A DNA stretch of 64,000 bases, from positions 372,001 through 436,000 of the forward strand of contig NZ_JAXCIL010000001.1 in NCBI RefSeq assembly GCF_034387475.1, in the 5' to 3' direction. Source of the DNA: Pseudomonas sp. Teo4. Its GTDB lineage: Bacteria; Pseudomonadota; Gammaproteobacteria; Pseudomonadales; Pseudomonadaceae. Position 1 is the stretch's first letter. Every line of letters starts with the position of its first letter. Below the pieces are notes generated by a model. The model worked only from the letters and a program-made list of their open reading frames with translations. It did not search any database and was not told where the DNA came from. Position numbers and translations under genes: made by a program. Below, one piece after another: positions 1-9,369 of the stretch.

Positions 1-1018
1 CCTGCTTAGCCTGTGGTTGGTCAATCGCAGCTTGATCAACCCGATTGGCCAGTTGATCGAATATGTCGCACAACTGAGCCAGGGCCGCTTTGCTTCGCGA
101 GTGGACAGCCGCCGTGAGGACGAACTCGGTCGCTTGGCGCGAGCAGCCAATACCCTGCGTGATTTTCTTGCCGATACCGTTGGCCGGCTCAAGGACAACG
201 CCCAGGAGCTGGAAGGAGCCAGTGGCCAGCTGCGCAGCATTGCCGGTGACATGGCCCGCGGCACACACGACCAGTTCCAGCGCACCGACCAGGTGGCCAC
301 GGCCATGCACGAGATGTCCGCCACCGCCCAGGAGGTGGCACGCCACGCTGCCGAGGCGGCGCGCGCGGCGGATGAAGCCGACCACAGTGCCCAGGCGGGT
401 GAGCAGGTGATGCAGCAGACCATCGACATCATCGCTGTGGTCAACCGTGAAATCGCCGGCACCGCTGCGGTGATTCGCGAACTGGAAAACGACAGCACGC
501 GCATCGGCAAAGTGCTCGAGGTGATTCGTGGTATTGCCGAGCAAACCAACCTGCTGGCCCTTAACGCCGCGATTGAGGCGGCCCGTGCAGGTGAGGCCGG
601 GCGTGGTTTCGCGGTGGTCGCTGACGAGGTGCGCAGTTTGGCCCAGCGTACGGCGGCTTCCATCGCGGAAATCCATCAGATCATCGAGGCGGTGCAGTCT
701 GGTGCGGTGGATGCGGTGAAGGCCATCGAAAGCGGCCAGCAACGCAGTGAGGAAGGTGCCGAGCAGGTCCAGCAGGCGGGGCAGATGCTGCAGCGCATCA
801 CCTTGTCGGTGGAAGCGATTCGCGACATGAACCGGCAGATTGCCACGGCGGCGGAAGAACAGACCAGCGTGGCCGAGGACATCTCCCGCAACCTGATCGA
901 GATCACCCGCATCGCCACGGCCAACCAGGAAGCCGTGCAGCATACCGAGCAGGCGGGGCAGCGCCTGCATGGCTTGTCGGGGCAGTTGGGTGAGGTCACC
1001 TCTCGTCTGACAGCTTGA
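1..1018 (+). CDS. Methyl-accepting chemotaxis protein, C-terminal part (5' truncated by window)
   Basis: This is the cytoplasmic half of a chemoreceptor; the reading frame is open from base 2 and its start lies outside the window. The first residues (LLSLWLV) look like the end of the second transmembrane helix. A HAMP domain follows over roughly residues 5-60, then a long coiled coil. The signalling hairpin tip is clear around visible residues 175-205, with the hallmark [19 protein letters not shown] and then [17 protein letters not shown]. The tip contacts CheA and CheW and the flanking helices are the methylation region. No CheR-docking pentapeptide is visible at the C-terminus. The ligand cannot be inferred because the periplasmic domain is missing. 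Confidence 0.95.
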   Translation, partial: LLSLWLVNRSLINPIGQLIEYVAQLSQGRFASRVDSRREDELGRLARAANTLRDFLADTVGRLKDNAQELEGASGQLRSIAGDMARGTHDQFQRTDQVATAMHEMSATAQEVARHAAEAARAADEADHSAQAGEQVMQQTIDIIAVVNREIAGTAAVIRELENDSTRIGKVLEVIRGIAEQTNLLALNAAIEAARAGEAGRGFAVVADEVRSLAQRTAASIAEIHQIIEAVQSGAVDAVKAIESGQQRSEEGAEQVQQAGQMLQRITLSVEAIRDMNRQIATAAEEQTSVAEDISRNLIEITRIATANQEAVQHTEQAGQRLHGLSGQLGEVTSRLTA

Positions 1019-1442
1019 GGCCCAATCGCTGCGGTTCTTCGCCACGACAATCTGGGGCCCACAGGCACGGCAGTGATTGGAAGGTCAGCGCGGTCCATGT
1101 GGGGCAGCTGTCTTGTGGTGCTTGTACTGGCCTCATCGCCGGCAAGCCGGCTCCAACAGGGATCGCGCCAGCTTTCAGAAATTGAGCAAGACAGTTGCTG
1201 CTACAGGTACTGCGGTGATCTTGAGGTTGGCGCGGTCGGTGTGGGAGCCGGCTTGCCGGCGATTGAGGCGCGAAGCGGCTCCTTGGGGGGAAATCCGCCA
1301 TCCAGGCAGGCACAAACCGTTTCCCTGTGGCGGATTGTCGCCATGCGACCCATCGCCTCACCCCGTGTTCCGTGGCCTGGTGCCAGTTGGCACGCTCCCT
1401 GCTCAGTGCGGCGCGCGTGTACACAACAACTGGATCACATCA
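1019..1442. repeat. Intergenic region with a widely spaced REP pair
   Basis: This 424-base gap holds no convincing gene. Two inverted REP units face each other: one near 1130-1160 with core GCCGGCAAGCCGGCTCC, and its reverse complement near 1239-1268. Degenerate copies of the flanking GCGCGGTC motif lie around them. The 3' part (about 1280-1442) should contain the promoter of the downstream malate:quinone oxidoreductase gene, but I see no confident -35/-10 pair. Confidence 0.75.
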
Positions 1443-3029
1443 ATGAAGAAAATCCTGCTGACGTTCCTCTGCCTGAGCGTCATCGGTTGCTCCAAACCCG
1501 AAGAGCCGCAAAAGTCCGTCGATGTCCTGCTGATCGGCGGCGGCATCATGAGTGCCAGCCTGGGTACCTACCTCACCGAGCTTGAGCCGAACTGGAAAGT
1601 CGATGTCTACGAGCGCATGGACCAGGTTGCCGAAGAAAGCTCCAATGCCTGGAACAACGCTGGCACCGGCCATTCGGCCTTCTGCGAGCTGAATTACACC
1701 AGCGAAGGTAAAGACGGCAGCATCGATATCAGCAAGGCCGTCGGTGTCAACGAGCAGTTCGAAATCTCCAAGCAGTTCTGGGCCTATCAGGTCGAGCAGG
1801 GCGTGCTGAGCAACCCTAAGTCCTTCATCAACAACGTGCCGCATATGAGCTTCGTGTGGGGTGACGAGAACGTCGCCTTCCTGCACAAGCGTGTTGCCGC
1901 GCTGCAGCGCAGCTCGCTGTTCCGAGGCATGGAAATTTCCGAGGACCACGAGCAGATTCGCAAGTGGGTACCGCTGGTGATGGAAGGCCGAGACCCAGGG
2001 CAGAAAGTGGCCGCCACGCGCATGGCCATTGGCACCGACGTGAACTTTGGCGAGATCACCCGTCAGCTGTTCGCCTCGATGACCCGCAACCCCAACGTCA
2101 AGCTGCACCTTAGCCATGAAGTGCGTGACATCGTGCGCAACGACGACGGCACCTGGAATGTGCTGGTGGCCGACCTTGCCAAGGGCGGCGAGCAGACCCG
2201 GGTGAACGCAGAATTCGTGTTCATCGGTGCTGGTGGTGGCGCGCTGAAGCTGCTGCAGAAATCAGGCATTCCAGAGGCGCAGGGCTATGCCGGCTTCCCG
2301 GTGGGTGGCCAGTTCCTGATGACCGACAACCCGGACATCGTCGCCCGTCACAAGGCCAAACTGTATGGCAAGGCCTCGGTCGGCGCGCCGCCGATGTCGG
2401 TACCGCACCTGGACACCCGGATGATCGACGGCAAGCAAGTGCTGCTGTTCGGCCCGTTCGCAACCTTCTCCACCAAGTACCTCAAGCACGGCTCGCTGCT
2501 GGACATGTTCGCGTCGTTGACCAGCCACAACGTGCTGCCGATGGTGCATGCCGGCATCGACAACATCGACCTGAGCACGTACCTGATGGGGCAACTGATG
2601 CTCAGCTTCGATGACCGCATGAATGCCCTGCGCGAGTACTTCCCCAATGCCAGGAACGAAGACTGGCAGCTGCTGCAGGCTGGCCAGCGCGTTCAGGTGA
2701 TCAAGAAGGACCCGGTGCACGGTGGTGTCCTGCAATTCGGCACTGAAGTCGTGGCGGCCCAGGACGGCAGCATCGCCGCACTGCTTGGCGCTTCTCCAGG
2801 GGCATCGACCGCTGCGCCGATCATGCTGACCGTGCTGGAAAAGACCTTCAAGGACCGCATCCAGACGCCGCAATGGCAGGCCAAACTCAAGGAGATCGTG
2901 CCGACCTACGGGCAGAAGCTGAACAACGACCTTGAATTGACCAACAAGACCCGCGAGTGGAGCAGTGCACGTTTGCAGTTGCTGTACGTGCCGGTGCAAG
3001 CAGAACAGGCTGTGGCCGAGCTGCAGTGA
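1443..3029 (+). CDS. mqo: Malate:quinone oxidoreductase with lipoprotein-type signal
   Basis: This FAD-dependent enzyme oxidises L-malate to oxaloacetate and passes electrons to the membrane quinone pool, serving the TCA cycle. The product is 528 residues, a normal Mqo length. The dinucleotide-binding motif [10 protein letters not shown] is at residues 31-40, followed by the family block around [20 protein letters not shown]. The chosen ATG at 1443 begins [16 protein letters not shown], a good signal peptide ending in a lipobox (VIGC). The frame is open further upstream, but that part runs through a REP sequence and does not look coding. A lipobox is unusual for an enzyme normally attached peripherally to the cytoplasmic face. 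Pseudomonas genomes carry several mqo paralogues, and this is one of them. Confidence 0.95.
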   Translation: MKKILLTFLCLSVIGCSKPEEPQKSVDVLLIGGGIMSASLGTYLTELEPNWKVDVYERMDQVAEESSNAWNNAGTGHSAFCELNYTSEGKDGSIDISKAVGVNEQFEISKQFWAYQVEQGVLSNPKSFINNVPHMSFVWGDENVAFLHKRVAALQRSSLFRGMEISEDHEQIRKWVPLVMEGRDPGQKVAATRMAIGTDVNFGEITRQLFASMTRNPNVKLHLSHEVRDIVRNDDGTWNVLVADLAKGGEQTRVNAEFVFIGAGGGALKLLQKSGIPEAQGYAGFPVGGQFLMTDNPDIVARHKAKLYGKASVGAPPMSVPHLDTRMIDGKQVLLFGPFATFSTKYLKHGSLLDMFASLTSHNVLPMVHAGIDNIDLSTYLMGQLMLSFDDRMNALREYFPNARNEDWQLLQAGQRVQVIKKDPVHGGVLQFGTEVVAAQDGSIAALLGASPGASTAAPIMLTVLEKTFKDRIQTPQWQAKLKEIVPTYGQKLNNDLELTNKTREWSSARLQLLYVPVQAEQAVAELQ

Positions 3030-3092
3030 TCGAATGCTGTGCCGGCCTGTCGATAGGGCCGGTACAGCTTGCCGACATTTCCTGGGCGCAAC

Positions 3093-3120
3093 AAAAAGCC
3101 CGCGCAAGGCGGGCTTTTTT
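3093..3120 (+). terminator. Rho-independent terminator after mqo
   Basis: A perfect 11-bp stem (AAAAAGCCCGC / GCGGGCTTTTT) closes a 5-base loop and is followed by a further T. It is A-rich on one side and T-rich on the other, so it can act in both directions, ending mqo on the plus strand and the tRNA transcript on the minus strand. Confidence 0.9.
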
Positions 3121-3127
3121 GAGGATT

Positions 3128-3204
3128 TGGTCGGAGAGACAGGATTCGAACCTGCGGCCTTCTCGTCCCGAACGAGACGCGCTACCTGGCTGCGCTACAC
3201 TCCG
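3128..3204 (-). tRNA. tRNA-Pro(CGG)
   Basis: A full 77-nt cloverleaf is visible on the minus strand: 7-bp acceptor, 4-bp D stem (GCGC/GCGC), 5-bp anticodon stem TCTCG/CGAGA with loop TTCGGGA (anticodon CGG, reading CCG proline codons), 5-nt variable loop, T stem with loop TTCGAAT, discriminator A and encoded CCA. The acceptor stem has a T-T opposition at positions 6:67, while the other acceptor pairs are Watson-Crick. Transcription runs towards the terminator at 3093-3120. Confidence 0.95.
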
Positions 3205-3284
3205 ATGAACAAAATCCTACTGTATCGTCTTTTTGAACGCAAGCCCTTGTTGTACAAAGGCCGTTTGCAAAAAGACGCACTCGA

Positions 3285-3506
3285 TCAGAGCTCTTTTACG
3301 GTACGAATCTGGTCCTTGTTCAGGCGCGTGCGCTTGCCGTCGAGTTGCTCGAATTCGTAGAACCCGGAGTCTTCGTCATAGGTCGGCGTATCCACGGCCT
3401 GGATTTCACGGCCGTCGTTCAGCGTGATGACGGTTGGCGATGCGCAGCCAGCGAGGGCGCCCAGCCCCAGGGCGAGCAGAAAGGCGGGAAGGGTCCGTTG
3501 AATCAT
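3285..3506 (-). CDS. Small YgdI/YgdR-type lipoprotein (DUF903)
   Basis: This is a 73-residue predicted lipoprotein. The signal peptide MIQRTLPAFLLALGLGALAGC ends in a lipobox (LAGC), so the mature protein starts at Cys21 and is only about 53 residues. The mature part (ASPTVITLNDGREIQ..) matches the YgdI/YgdR family: a short beta-rich SH3-like fold beginning with a T-x-x-D-G-R turn and ending with a K/R-rich strand. The role of these proteins is not established; they are small envelope lipoproteins. It is monocistronic between tRNA-Pro and moaB, and divergent from moaB. Confidence 0.9.
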   Translation of the reverse strand: MIQRTLPAFLLALGLGALAGCASPTVITLNDGREIQAVDTPTYDEDSGFYEFEQLDGKRTRLNKDQIRTVKEL

Positions 3507-3683
3507 CGTGTTTCTCCAGTGCGATGGTGCTAGATGACATTAAGACGCAGTGCGTCCACGCAAGTTCCTCGTACAGTGCAGCATAGCGGCAAAGCCTGGA
3601 CATTGACCGGGAACAACGGCGGCATTGGCCAGGGCTGGCTGTGATATAACTGCGGCCATCACTTGCTACTGCGACGAGCGCTC

Positions 3684-4223
3684 ATGAAAGCCAAAGCAGA
3701 TACCCCCTTCGTACCGCTGAACATTGCCGTGCTCACGGTCAGCGATACCCGTACCTTCGAGACCGACACCTCTGGCCAACTGTTCGTCGATCGTCTGACC
3801 GAGGCGGGCCACCAGCTGGCGGCGCGGGTATTGCTCAAGGACGACCTGTACAAGATTCGCGCCCAGGTTGCGACCTGGATCGCCGACGAGACCGTACAGG
3901 TCGTGCTGATCACCGGCGGCACCGGCTTCACTGGCCGAGACAGCACGCCGGAAGCCGTGGCGTGCCTGCTGGACAAGCAGGTGGAGGGGTTCGGCGAGTT
4001 GTTCCGGCAAATTTCCGTTGCCGATATCGGCACCTCCACCGTGCAATCCCGCGCACTGGCAGGCCTGGCCAACGGCACCCTGGTGTGCTGCCTGCCGGGG
4101 TCGACCAACGCTGTACGTACCGGCTGGGACGGGATACTTGCCGAGCAGCTCGATGCCCGCCATCGTCCCTGCAACTTCGTGCCACACCTGAAGCAGGCAG
4201 CGGCCTGTGACAGCCGTGGTTGA
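3684..4223 (+). CDS. moaB: Molybdopterin adenylyltransferase-like protein MoaB
   Basis: MoaB/Mog-family protein of molybdenum cofactor synthesis, which activates molybdopterin by adenylylation before metal insertion. The product is 179 residues from the ATG at 3684 (an in-frame upstream start at 3663 lacks support). The family signatures are present: VLTVSDTRT near the N-terminus, ITGGTGFTGRDSTPEA in the middle (the GGTG and RD nucleotide/MPT-binding turns), and LPGSTNAVRTGWD near the C-terminus. Its 3' end overlaps moeA by 17 bases, showing an operon and probable translational coupling of two consecutive steps of the pathway. Confidence 0.96.
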   Translation: MKAKADTPFVPLNIAVLTVSDTRTFETDTSGQLFVDRLTEAGHQLAARVLLKDDLYKIRAQVATWIADETVQVVLITGGTGFTGRDSTPEAVACLLDKQVEGFGELFRQISVADIGTSTVQSRALAGLANGTLVCCLPGSTNAVRTGWDGILAEQLDARHRPCNFVPHLKQAAACDSRG

Positions 4224-5433
4224 GGCGGCGCAGGCACGGCCGCTGATGCCGGTCGAAGAAGCGCTGGAGCGCCTGCTGGCACTGGCCGAGGCAGCGCCGA
4301 TCAATGAGCGCGAAGTGGTTTCGTTGGCCGAGGCGCAAGGTCGTGTCCTGGCGACCGACCTGGTGGCATCGCTTGACCTGCCGCCCTGGCCCAACAGCGC
4401 CATGGACGGCTACGCCTTGAGCCTGGCCGATTGGCAGGGCGAGCCCCTGCCGGTCAGTCAGCGCATCTTTGCAGGCCACGCGCCGCAGCCTTTGCAACCT
4501 GGCACCTGTGCACGGATATTCACCGGCGCACCGCTGCCGGTTGGCGCCGATTGCGTCGAGATGCAGGAAAACGCCGAGGTGCTGGACGATGGTCGGGTGC
4601 GTTTCCTCGAACCGTTGGAACTCGATCAGAATGTGCGCCCGCAAGGGCAGGAAACCCGCAAGGGCGAACAGGTGATGGCTGCCGGTACGCGTCTTGGGCC
4701 GATTCAGCTAGGCTTGGCAGCGACCCTTGGATACGCCACGTTGGATGTGGTGAGAAAGGTACGGGTGGCGGTGCTGTCTACCGGTGACGAACTGGTCGAG
4801 CCAGGCCTGCCGCTGGGGCCTGGGCAGATCTACAACAGCAACCGCCGCCTGTTGGTGAGCTGGTTGCAGCGCCTGGGTTGTGAGGTCCGCGATGCGGGCA
4901 TCCTGCCTGACGACCTGGCCCGCACGCGCGAATGCCTGGCGGGCCTCGGTGATGTCGACCTGATCCTTTCCACGGGCGGTGTTTCCGTCGGTGAGGCCGA
5001 CTACCTCGGAGCGGCCCTGCGCGAAGCAGGTGAACTGGCGTTGTGGAAGCTGGCGATCAAGCCGGGCAAGCCTCTGACGTTTGGGCATTTCCGTGGCGTG
5101 CCGGTGATCGGCTTGCCGGGCAACCCAGCGTCGACCCTGGTCACCTTCGGGCTGTTGACACGTCCCTACCTGTTGCGTCGCCAGGGGGTGGCCGAGGTCA
5201 CGCCATTGCGTTTCGACATGCCTGCAGGTTTCGAGTGGACCAAGGCCGGTACCCGTCGCGAGTACCTGCGTGCGCGTATCGAGCAAGGCCAGGTGCGCAT
5301 CTACAAGAACCAGAGTTCCGGTGTACTGCGCAGCGCTGCGTGGGCCGAGGGCTTGGTGGAGGTGCGCGAAGGCAGCACGCCGAAGCCAGGTGACAGCGTG
5401 CCGTTCATTCCCTTCAGTGAGCTACTTGACTGA
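4207..5433 (+). CDS. moeA: Molybdopterin molybdenumtransferase MoeA
   Basis: MoeA inserts molybdate into adenylylated molybdopterin to complete the molybdenum cofactor. The product is 408 residues from a GTG start at 4207, inside the end of moaB. Visible family blocks are SAMDGYAL near residues 63-70, the domain III motifs STGDELVEPG and ILSTGGVSVGEADY, and KPGKPLTFG followed by GLPGNPAS. These belong to the MogA-like nucleotide fold shared with MoaB. The C-terminal beta-barrel domain is complete. The gene ends convergently with the glycosyltransferase on the other strand, overlapping it by 12 bases. Confidence 0.97.
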   Translation: MTAVVEAAQARPLMPVEEALERLLALAEAAPINEREVVSLAEAQGRVLATDLVASLDLPPWPNSAMDGYALSLADWQGEPLPVSQRIFAGHAPQPLQPGTCARIFTGAPLPVGADCVEMQENAEVLDDGRVRFLEPLELDQNVRPQGQETRKGEQVMAAGTRLGPIQLGLAATLGYATLDVVRKVRVAVLSTGDELVEPGLPLGPGQIYNSNRRLLVSWLQRLGCEVRDAGILPDDLARTRECLAGLGDVDLILSTGGVSVGEADYLGAALREAGELALWKLAIKPGKPLTFGHFRGVPVIGLPGNPASTLVTFGLLTRPYLLRRQGVAEVTPLRFDMPAGFEWTKAGTRREYLRARIEQGQVRIYKNQSSGVLRSAAWAEGLVEVREGSTPKPGDSVPFIPFSELLD

Positions 5434-6669
5434 ACGCCCGAGCCAGGCACCTCCCGGTTGCCTGGCGTCGACCGGCGCGGCCTGAGTCAAGCGCATGTGC
5501 ACATTCTCCAACTGCTGGGCGCAGACGCTCCAGTCATGGCGTTGCCGGGCAAACTGGCGGCCGGCCTCGCTGAGCTGGCACATGCGCCAAGGCTGGTTGA
5601 GCAACTGCGTGATCAACAGCGCCAGGTGGCCGCCGTCGTCGCTGCCCAGGTAATGCTCCCCGTTGTTGACGGCCAGGCCTGAGACACCTTTGGCGGTGGT
5701 AATGACCGGCAAGCCTGCGGCCATGGCCTCGAGAATCTTCACCTTTGAACCGCCGGCATAACGTAGGGGCGCGAAGAACAGTGCAGAACGTTGCTGCAGT
5801 TCGCGCAGGTCGGGGCGGTAGCCGAGCCACTCGATGCGTGGGTCATTCCAGTGCAGCTTCCAGCTGGCTGGCATGGCATGTCCGGCAATCGCCAGGCGCA
5901 CCGCAGGGTTGCTCATCCAGACCTGCGGCAGAATCTCCTCCAGCGCCCATTCAATGGCTTCAAGGTTGGCGCCGTACTCGAAGTTGCCTACGAACAACAG
6001 ACGCTGGCTGTGAAAGGCCGGGCGAACATTCTGGAAATAGTCGCAGTCGACGCCGTTGACCACCACGTTCACCGGTCGCCCACTGATCTGGCCGATCAGT
6101 TCGGCGTCATGGGCGCTGACCGCCACCACCTCGGTGGGTTGGCGCAGCACCCGTTGTTCCCAGCGCCGGTAGCGCCAGCGGTCGAATGCGTTGAGCGGTC
6201 GAAGCCAGAGGGGCAACTGGTCGTGACAGGCGGCGCCCATCACTGATTCGAGGGTGTGCTCGCTGAGCATGTACGGCAAGCCGCGCGCCTGCAGGGCTTT
6301 TTCGAAGGGCTGGAAACTGTAGCTGTGTTCGATCTGGATCACATCCCAGGGTTCGTCCAGCAACTGCTCGAAACGGTGTCGAAGGCAGGGAGCCAGGCCG
6401 TTGATGATGGCCCGCATGGGGTAGTCGATGATAGGGGAGGCCAGCAGGTTCAATGGGCTGTGCAGCGGGCGCCTGGGCAGTACGATCAGGCGCTCGACCA
6501 GTGGCTCCAGGGCATCGCGGGCGGCGTCACTGAGCGGAATCTTCGACTGCACCAGCAAGGTGATCCGGTGGCCATGCTGCGCGAGGGCGCGCAGCAGGTG
6601 GTATTGCCGGGTCTTGCTGCCACTGGTGGTAGGCCAGGGCAGGTAGGGCAGTGTCCAAAGTATGCGCAT
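5422..6669 (-). CDS. GT4-family glycosyltransferase
   Basis: This 415-residue cytoplasmic GT-B glycosyltransferase has an N-terminal acceptor domain with a glycine-rich start (LPYLPWPTTSGSKTR), VSAHDAELIG and VVNGVDCDYF at the domain junction, and a C-terminal donor domain (LLFVGNFEYGANLEA, then APLRYAGGSKVKILEAMAAGLPVI). The last block is the E-x7-E nucleotide-sugar site of family GT4. The start ATG at 6669 has an AGGA-type ribosome site. It lies 52 bases downstream of the GDP-mannose pyrophosphorylase gene on the same strand, so a mannose-type donor for a surface glycan is a reasonable inference. The acceptor is unknown. Its 3' end overlaps moeA. Confidence 0.85.
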   Translation of the reverse strand: MRILWTLPYLPWPTTSGSKTRQYHLLRALAQHGHRITLLVQSKIPLSDAARDALEPLVERLIVLPRRPLHSPLNLLASPIIDYPMRAIINGLAPCLRHRFEQLLDEPWDVIQIEHSYSFQPFEKALQARGLPYMLSEHTLESVMGAACHDQLPLWLRPLNAFDRWRYRRWEQRVLRQPTEVVAVSAHDAELIGQISGRPVNVVVNGVDCDYFQNVRPAFHSQRLLFVGNFEYGANLEAIEWALEEILPQVWMSNPAVRLAIAGHAMPASWKLHWNDPRIEWLGYRPDLRELQQRSALFFAPLRYAGGSKVKILEAMAAGLPVITTAKGVSGLAVNNGEHYLGSDDGGHLALLITQLLNQPWRMCQLSEAGRQFARQRHDWSVCAQQLENVHMRLTQAAPVDARQPGGAWLGRSVK

Positions 6670-6721
6670 GACCCGGAATCCTCGCTAAAGGCCGCGGATA
6701 ACAAAACGCGCCCTCTGACAG

Positions 6722-8176
6722 TCAGCCAACTGCGGCTGTCGGGGCGCGTCCATAGATATCAGTAAAGCGTACGATGTCATCTTCGCCCAGGTATTCGCCG
6801 CTCTGTACCTCGATCATCACCAGGTCGATGACGCCGGGGTTGGTCAGGCGGTGGGTGCGGCCTGGTTTGATGAAGGTGGACTCGTTGGTGTCGAGCAGAA
6901 ACTCCTCTTCGCCATTGGTCACGCAGGCCATGCCGCTGACCACGATCCAGTGCTCGCTGCGGTGATGGTGCATCTGCAGTGACAGGGACTCGCCTGGGCG
7001 CACCATGATCCGCTTGATCTTGAACCGTGGGCCTTCCTCCAGCACGGTGTACATCCCCCATGGCCGGGTGACGGTACGGTGCAGGCGGTATGTCTCGTGG
7101 CCTTGGTGCTTGAGCTGCTGGGCGATGACCTTGACTTCCTGGCTGCGCGCGGCATCGGCGATCAGCAGGGCGTCGGGGGTGTCGATGACGATCAGGTTGT
7201 CCAGGCCTACCGCGCCAACCAGGCGCTTGGGCGAATCAATGTAGCAGTTGCGCACATCGTGCAGCACCGCTTCGCCGTTGCAGTGGTTGCCGGCGTCGTC
7301 GGTCTGGCGCAGCTCGCGCACCGCTTCCCAGCTGCCGATGTCGCTCCAGCCCAGCTCGCACGGCACTACGGCGACCTTGGCGGAGCGCTCCATCAGGGCG
7401 TAGTCGATGGAGATATCTTCGGCGAGGGCGAAGCTGTCCGGGTCCAGTTCTACCTGCAGTGCATTGTCGCCTTGCTTGACGGCGCTGCACTGCAAGCAGG
7501 CGGCGACGCTTTCCAGCACCTCGGGGGCATGCGCCTGCAGCTCGCTGAGCGCTGTGCCGGCGCGCAGGCAGAACATGCCCGCGTTCCACAGGTGTCGACC
7601 GCCGTCGAGGTAGGCCTGGGCAGTGAGGGCGTCGGGCTTTTCAACGAAGCGTGCCACTTGGTGGGCATGTTCACTCAGTACCCCCCCACGCTCGATGTAG
7701 CCGAACCCGGTTTCGGCACGGTCAGGCAGCAGGCCAAAGGTGGTCAGCCAGCCGTCTTCAGCCAGTTGGCGTGCCTGGGCAACCGCCTGGGTGAAGGCTT
7801 CGAAGTCTTGAATCAGGTGATCGGCGGGCAGTACCAGCAGGAGGCTGTCCTCGCCATAGTGCCGGGCGCAGTGCAGTGCGGCGGCTGCGATGGCCGGAGC
7901 GGTGTTGCGCCCGGACGGCTCCAGAATGAAGTCCAGAGGCAGATTGCCGGGATTGACCTGGCGGTACTCATCCTGAGTGCGGAAAAACACTTCCCGGTTG
8001 GTCACGGTCAGCAGCCGTTCGACCCCAGGCAGGGCGCTGGCGCGAGCGAAGGTTTTCTGCAGAAGGCTCTCGCCATCGGGTAAACGCATGAAAGGCTTGG
8101 GCATGGCTTCCCGGGAAACCGGCCACAGGCGAGTACCGGCACCGCCAGCAATGATACAAGGGATCAGAACGCTCAT
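6722..8176 (-). CDS. Mannose-1-phosphate guanylyltransferase / mannose-6-phosphate isomerase
   Basis: This bifunctional enzyme of the AlgA/ManC/WbpW family makes GDP-mannose. It is 484 residues from the ATG at 8176, with a GAGGTTGTGA-like ribosome site; further upstream the frame is not credible. The pyrophosphorylase domain starts with IIAGGAGTRLWPVSRE and has FGYIERG and FVEKPD in its core. The C-terminal cupin isomerase domain has RPWGMYTVLEEG, then PGESLSLQMHHHRSEHW, with the metal-binding histidines and glutamate visible. Pseudomonas has several paralogues (alginate, Psl, LPS), and the neighbouring GT4 gene suggests a dedicated exopolysaccharide or LPS branch. I leave the symbol open. 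Confidence 0.92.
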   Translation of the reverse strand: MSVLIPCIIAGGAGTRLWPVSREAMPKPFMRLPDGESLLQKTFARASALPGVERLLTVTNREVFFRTQDEYRQVNPGNLPLDFILEPSGRNTAPAIAAAALHCARHYGEDSLLLVLPADHLIQDFEAFTQAVAQARQLAEDGWLTTFGLLPDRAETGFGYIERGGVLSEHAHQVARFVEKPDALTAQAYLDGGRHLWNAGMFCLRAGTALSELQAHAPEVLESVAACLQCSAVKQGDNALQVELDPDSFALAEDISIDYALMERSAKVAVVPCELGWSDIGSWEAVRELRQTDDAGNHCNGEAVLHDVRNCYIDSPKRLVGAVGLDNLIVIDTPDALLIADAARSQEVKVIAQQLKHQGHETYRLHRTVTRPWGMYTVLEEGPRFKIKRIMVRPGESLSLQMHHHRSEHWIVVSGMACVTNGEEEFLLDTNESTFIKPGRTHRLTNPGVIDLVMIEVQSGEYLGEDDIVRFTDIYGRAPTAAVG

Positions 8177-8481
8177 TTCACAACCTCGACTCAGGGCGCC
8201 GTCAGTGGCGTCGTTGAAGGGGGAACGATGCGACCTGTCAGGGTTATGGCGGTAAAAGTCAAAAAACCGACTTTTCTCGGCATCATCATCCATGAAGGCC
8301 AAATATTTGTCGATCATGCGCCTGATGGGAGAAGCTTTCAATGATAAATGTGTGAACTTGGTTATTTTTCGTACTGCCGTTGGCTGCAAGGCGGCACGCA
8401 GAAGCGTGCGCCAGGCTGTGCAGCATTTTGTGTTTGGCGATGGTCGACATCTGGACGAGACGGTCCTCACGGAGAAAAACG
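8177..8481. other. Divergent intergenic region
   Basis: These 305 bases separate the divergent guanylyltransferase and lipid kinase genes and must hold both promoters. A short perfect inverted repeat, GCACGC-AGAA-GCGTGC, lies at 8394-8409. The AT-rich patch near 8335-8375 is the most promoter-like part, but I cannot assign -35/-10 boxes with confidence. Short frames on either strand here lack ribosome sites. Confidence 0.5.
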
Positions 8482-9369
8482 ATGCAAGAGCGCAAGGCGG
8501 TGTTGATCCTGCATGGCAAGCAGGCGATGAATGACGAAGTGCGCGAGGCCGTACGCCAGATGCGTGAGCGAGGCTGGACACTGGATGTGCGGGTGACCTG
8601 GGAGGCCGGCGATGCCCAGCGCTTCGTCAATGAGGCGCTGGCAGCGGGTTACACCCATGTGGTTGCAGGTGGCGGCGATGGCACGTTGCGTGATGTGGCT
8701 GAAGCTGTAGGGCTGGCGGCCACGAACGCCAGTCTTGCGCTGTTGCCGCTGGGCACCGCCAATGATTTCGCCAAAGCAGCAGGTGTGCCGCTTGAGCCTT
8801 CGGCGGCGCTGGCGCTGCTTGAGCGGCCTGCGCGTTCGATCGATCTGGGGCAGGTGGGCGAGCAGCTGTTTCTCAATATGGCCACCGGAGGTTTTGGCAG
8901 CCAGGTCACGGCCAATACCTCGGAGGACCTGAAAAAGGTGCTGGGTGCGGCGGCCTACCTGTTTACCGGGCTGTCGCGCTTCAGCGAGCTGCAGGCAGCC
9001 AAGGTGTCGCTGCAGGGGCCGGGTTTCGAGTGGCAGGGGGAGCTGCTGGCGCTGGGAATCGGCAATGGCCGTCAGGCGGGAGGCGGCCAGGTGTTGTGCC
9101 CGGAAGCGTGGGCCGACGACGGGCTGTTGGACATCGCCATTCTGCCCGCTCCCCAGGAAATGTTGGGGGCGCTGCGCGACCTGTTCGCCGGGGAAGGTCT
9201 GTTCGTGCGGGCCAGGTTACCGTGGGTGGAAATCAAATGTTCGCAGGGCCTGGACATCAACCTCGACGGCGAACCGCTGCAAGCCGACAGCCTGCGTTTC
9301 GAGGCAAGGCCGGCGGCTCTGCGCCTGCACTTGCCGGAGGATTCGCCGTTGCTCAGTCGTCCAGGCTGA
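8482..9369 (+). CDS. yegS: YegS-type diacylglycerol/lipid kinase
   Basis: Member of the DAGK-catalytic family of lipid kinases (YegS/DgkB/BmrU). It is 295 residues from the ATG at 8482, which follows a GGAG ribosome site at 8471-8474; E. coli YegS has a similar length. The ATP-binding motif VAGGGDGTLRDVAEAV is at about residues 60-75, followed by LPLGTANDFAKA, both diagnostic. The C-terminal beta-sandwich ends with the conserved LDINLDGEPLQ segment. The protein is soluble and acts at the inner face of the membrane. The physiological substrate (phosphatidylglycerol or diacylglycerol) cannot be told from sequence. It overlaps the convergent response regulator by 17 bases. Confidence 0.92.
   Translation: MQERKAVLILHGKQAMNDEVREAVRQMRERGWTLDVRVTWEAGDAQRFVNEALAAGYTHVVAGGGDGTLRDVAEAVGLAATNASLALLPLGTANDFAKAAGVPLEPSAALALLERPARSIDLGQVGEQLFLNMATGGFGSQVTANTSEDLKKVLGAAAYLFTGLSRFSELQAAKVSLQGPGFEWQGELLALGIGNGRQAGGGQVLCPEAWADDGLLDIAILPAPQEMLGALRDLFAGEGLFVRARLPWVEIKCSQGLDINLDGEPLQADSLRFEARPAALRLHLPEDSPLLSRPG

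Noticed and set aside
17..60. TTG at position 17 as the start of the chemoreceptor
   Set aside because: The frame is open to base 2 and the first residues continue a transmembrane helix, so the gene starts before the window.
8292..8534. Small plus-strand frame in front of the lipid kinase
   Set aside because: It overlaps the yegS start in another frame and has no ribosome site; the gap fits a divergent promoter region.
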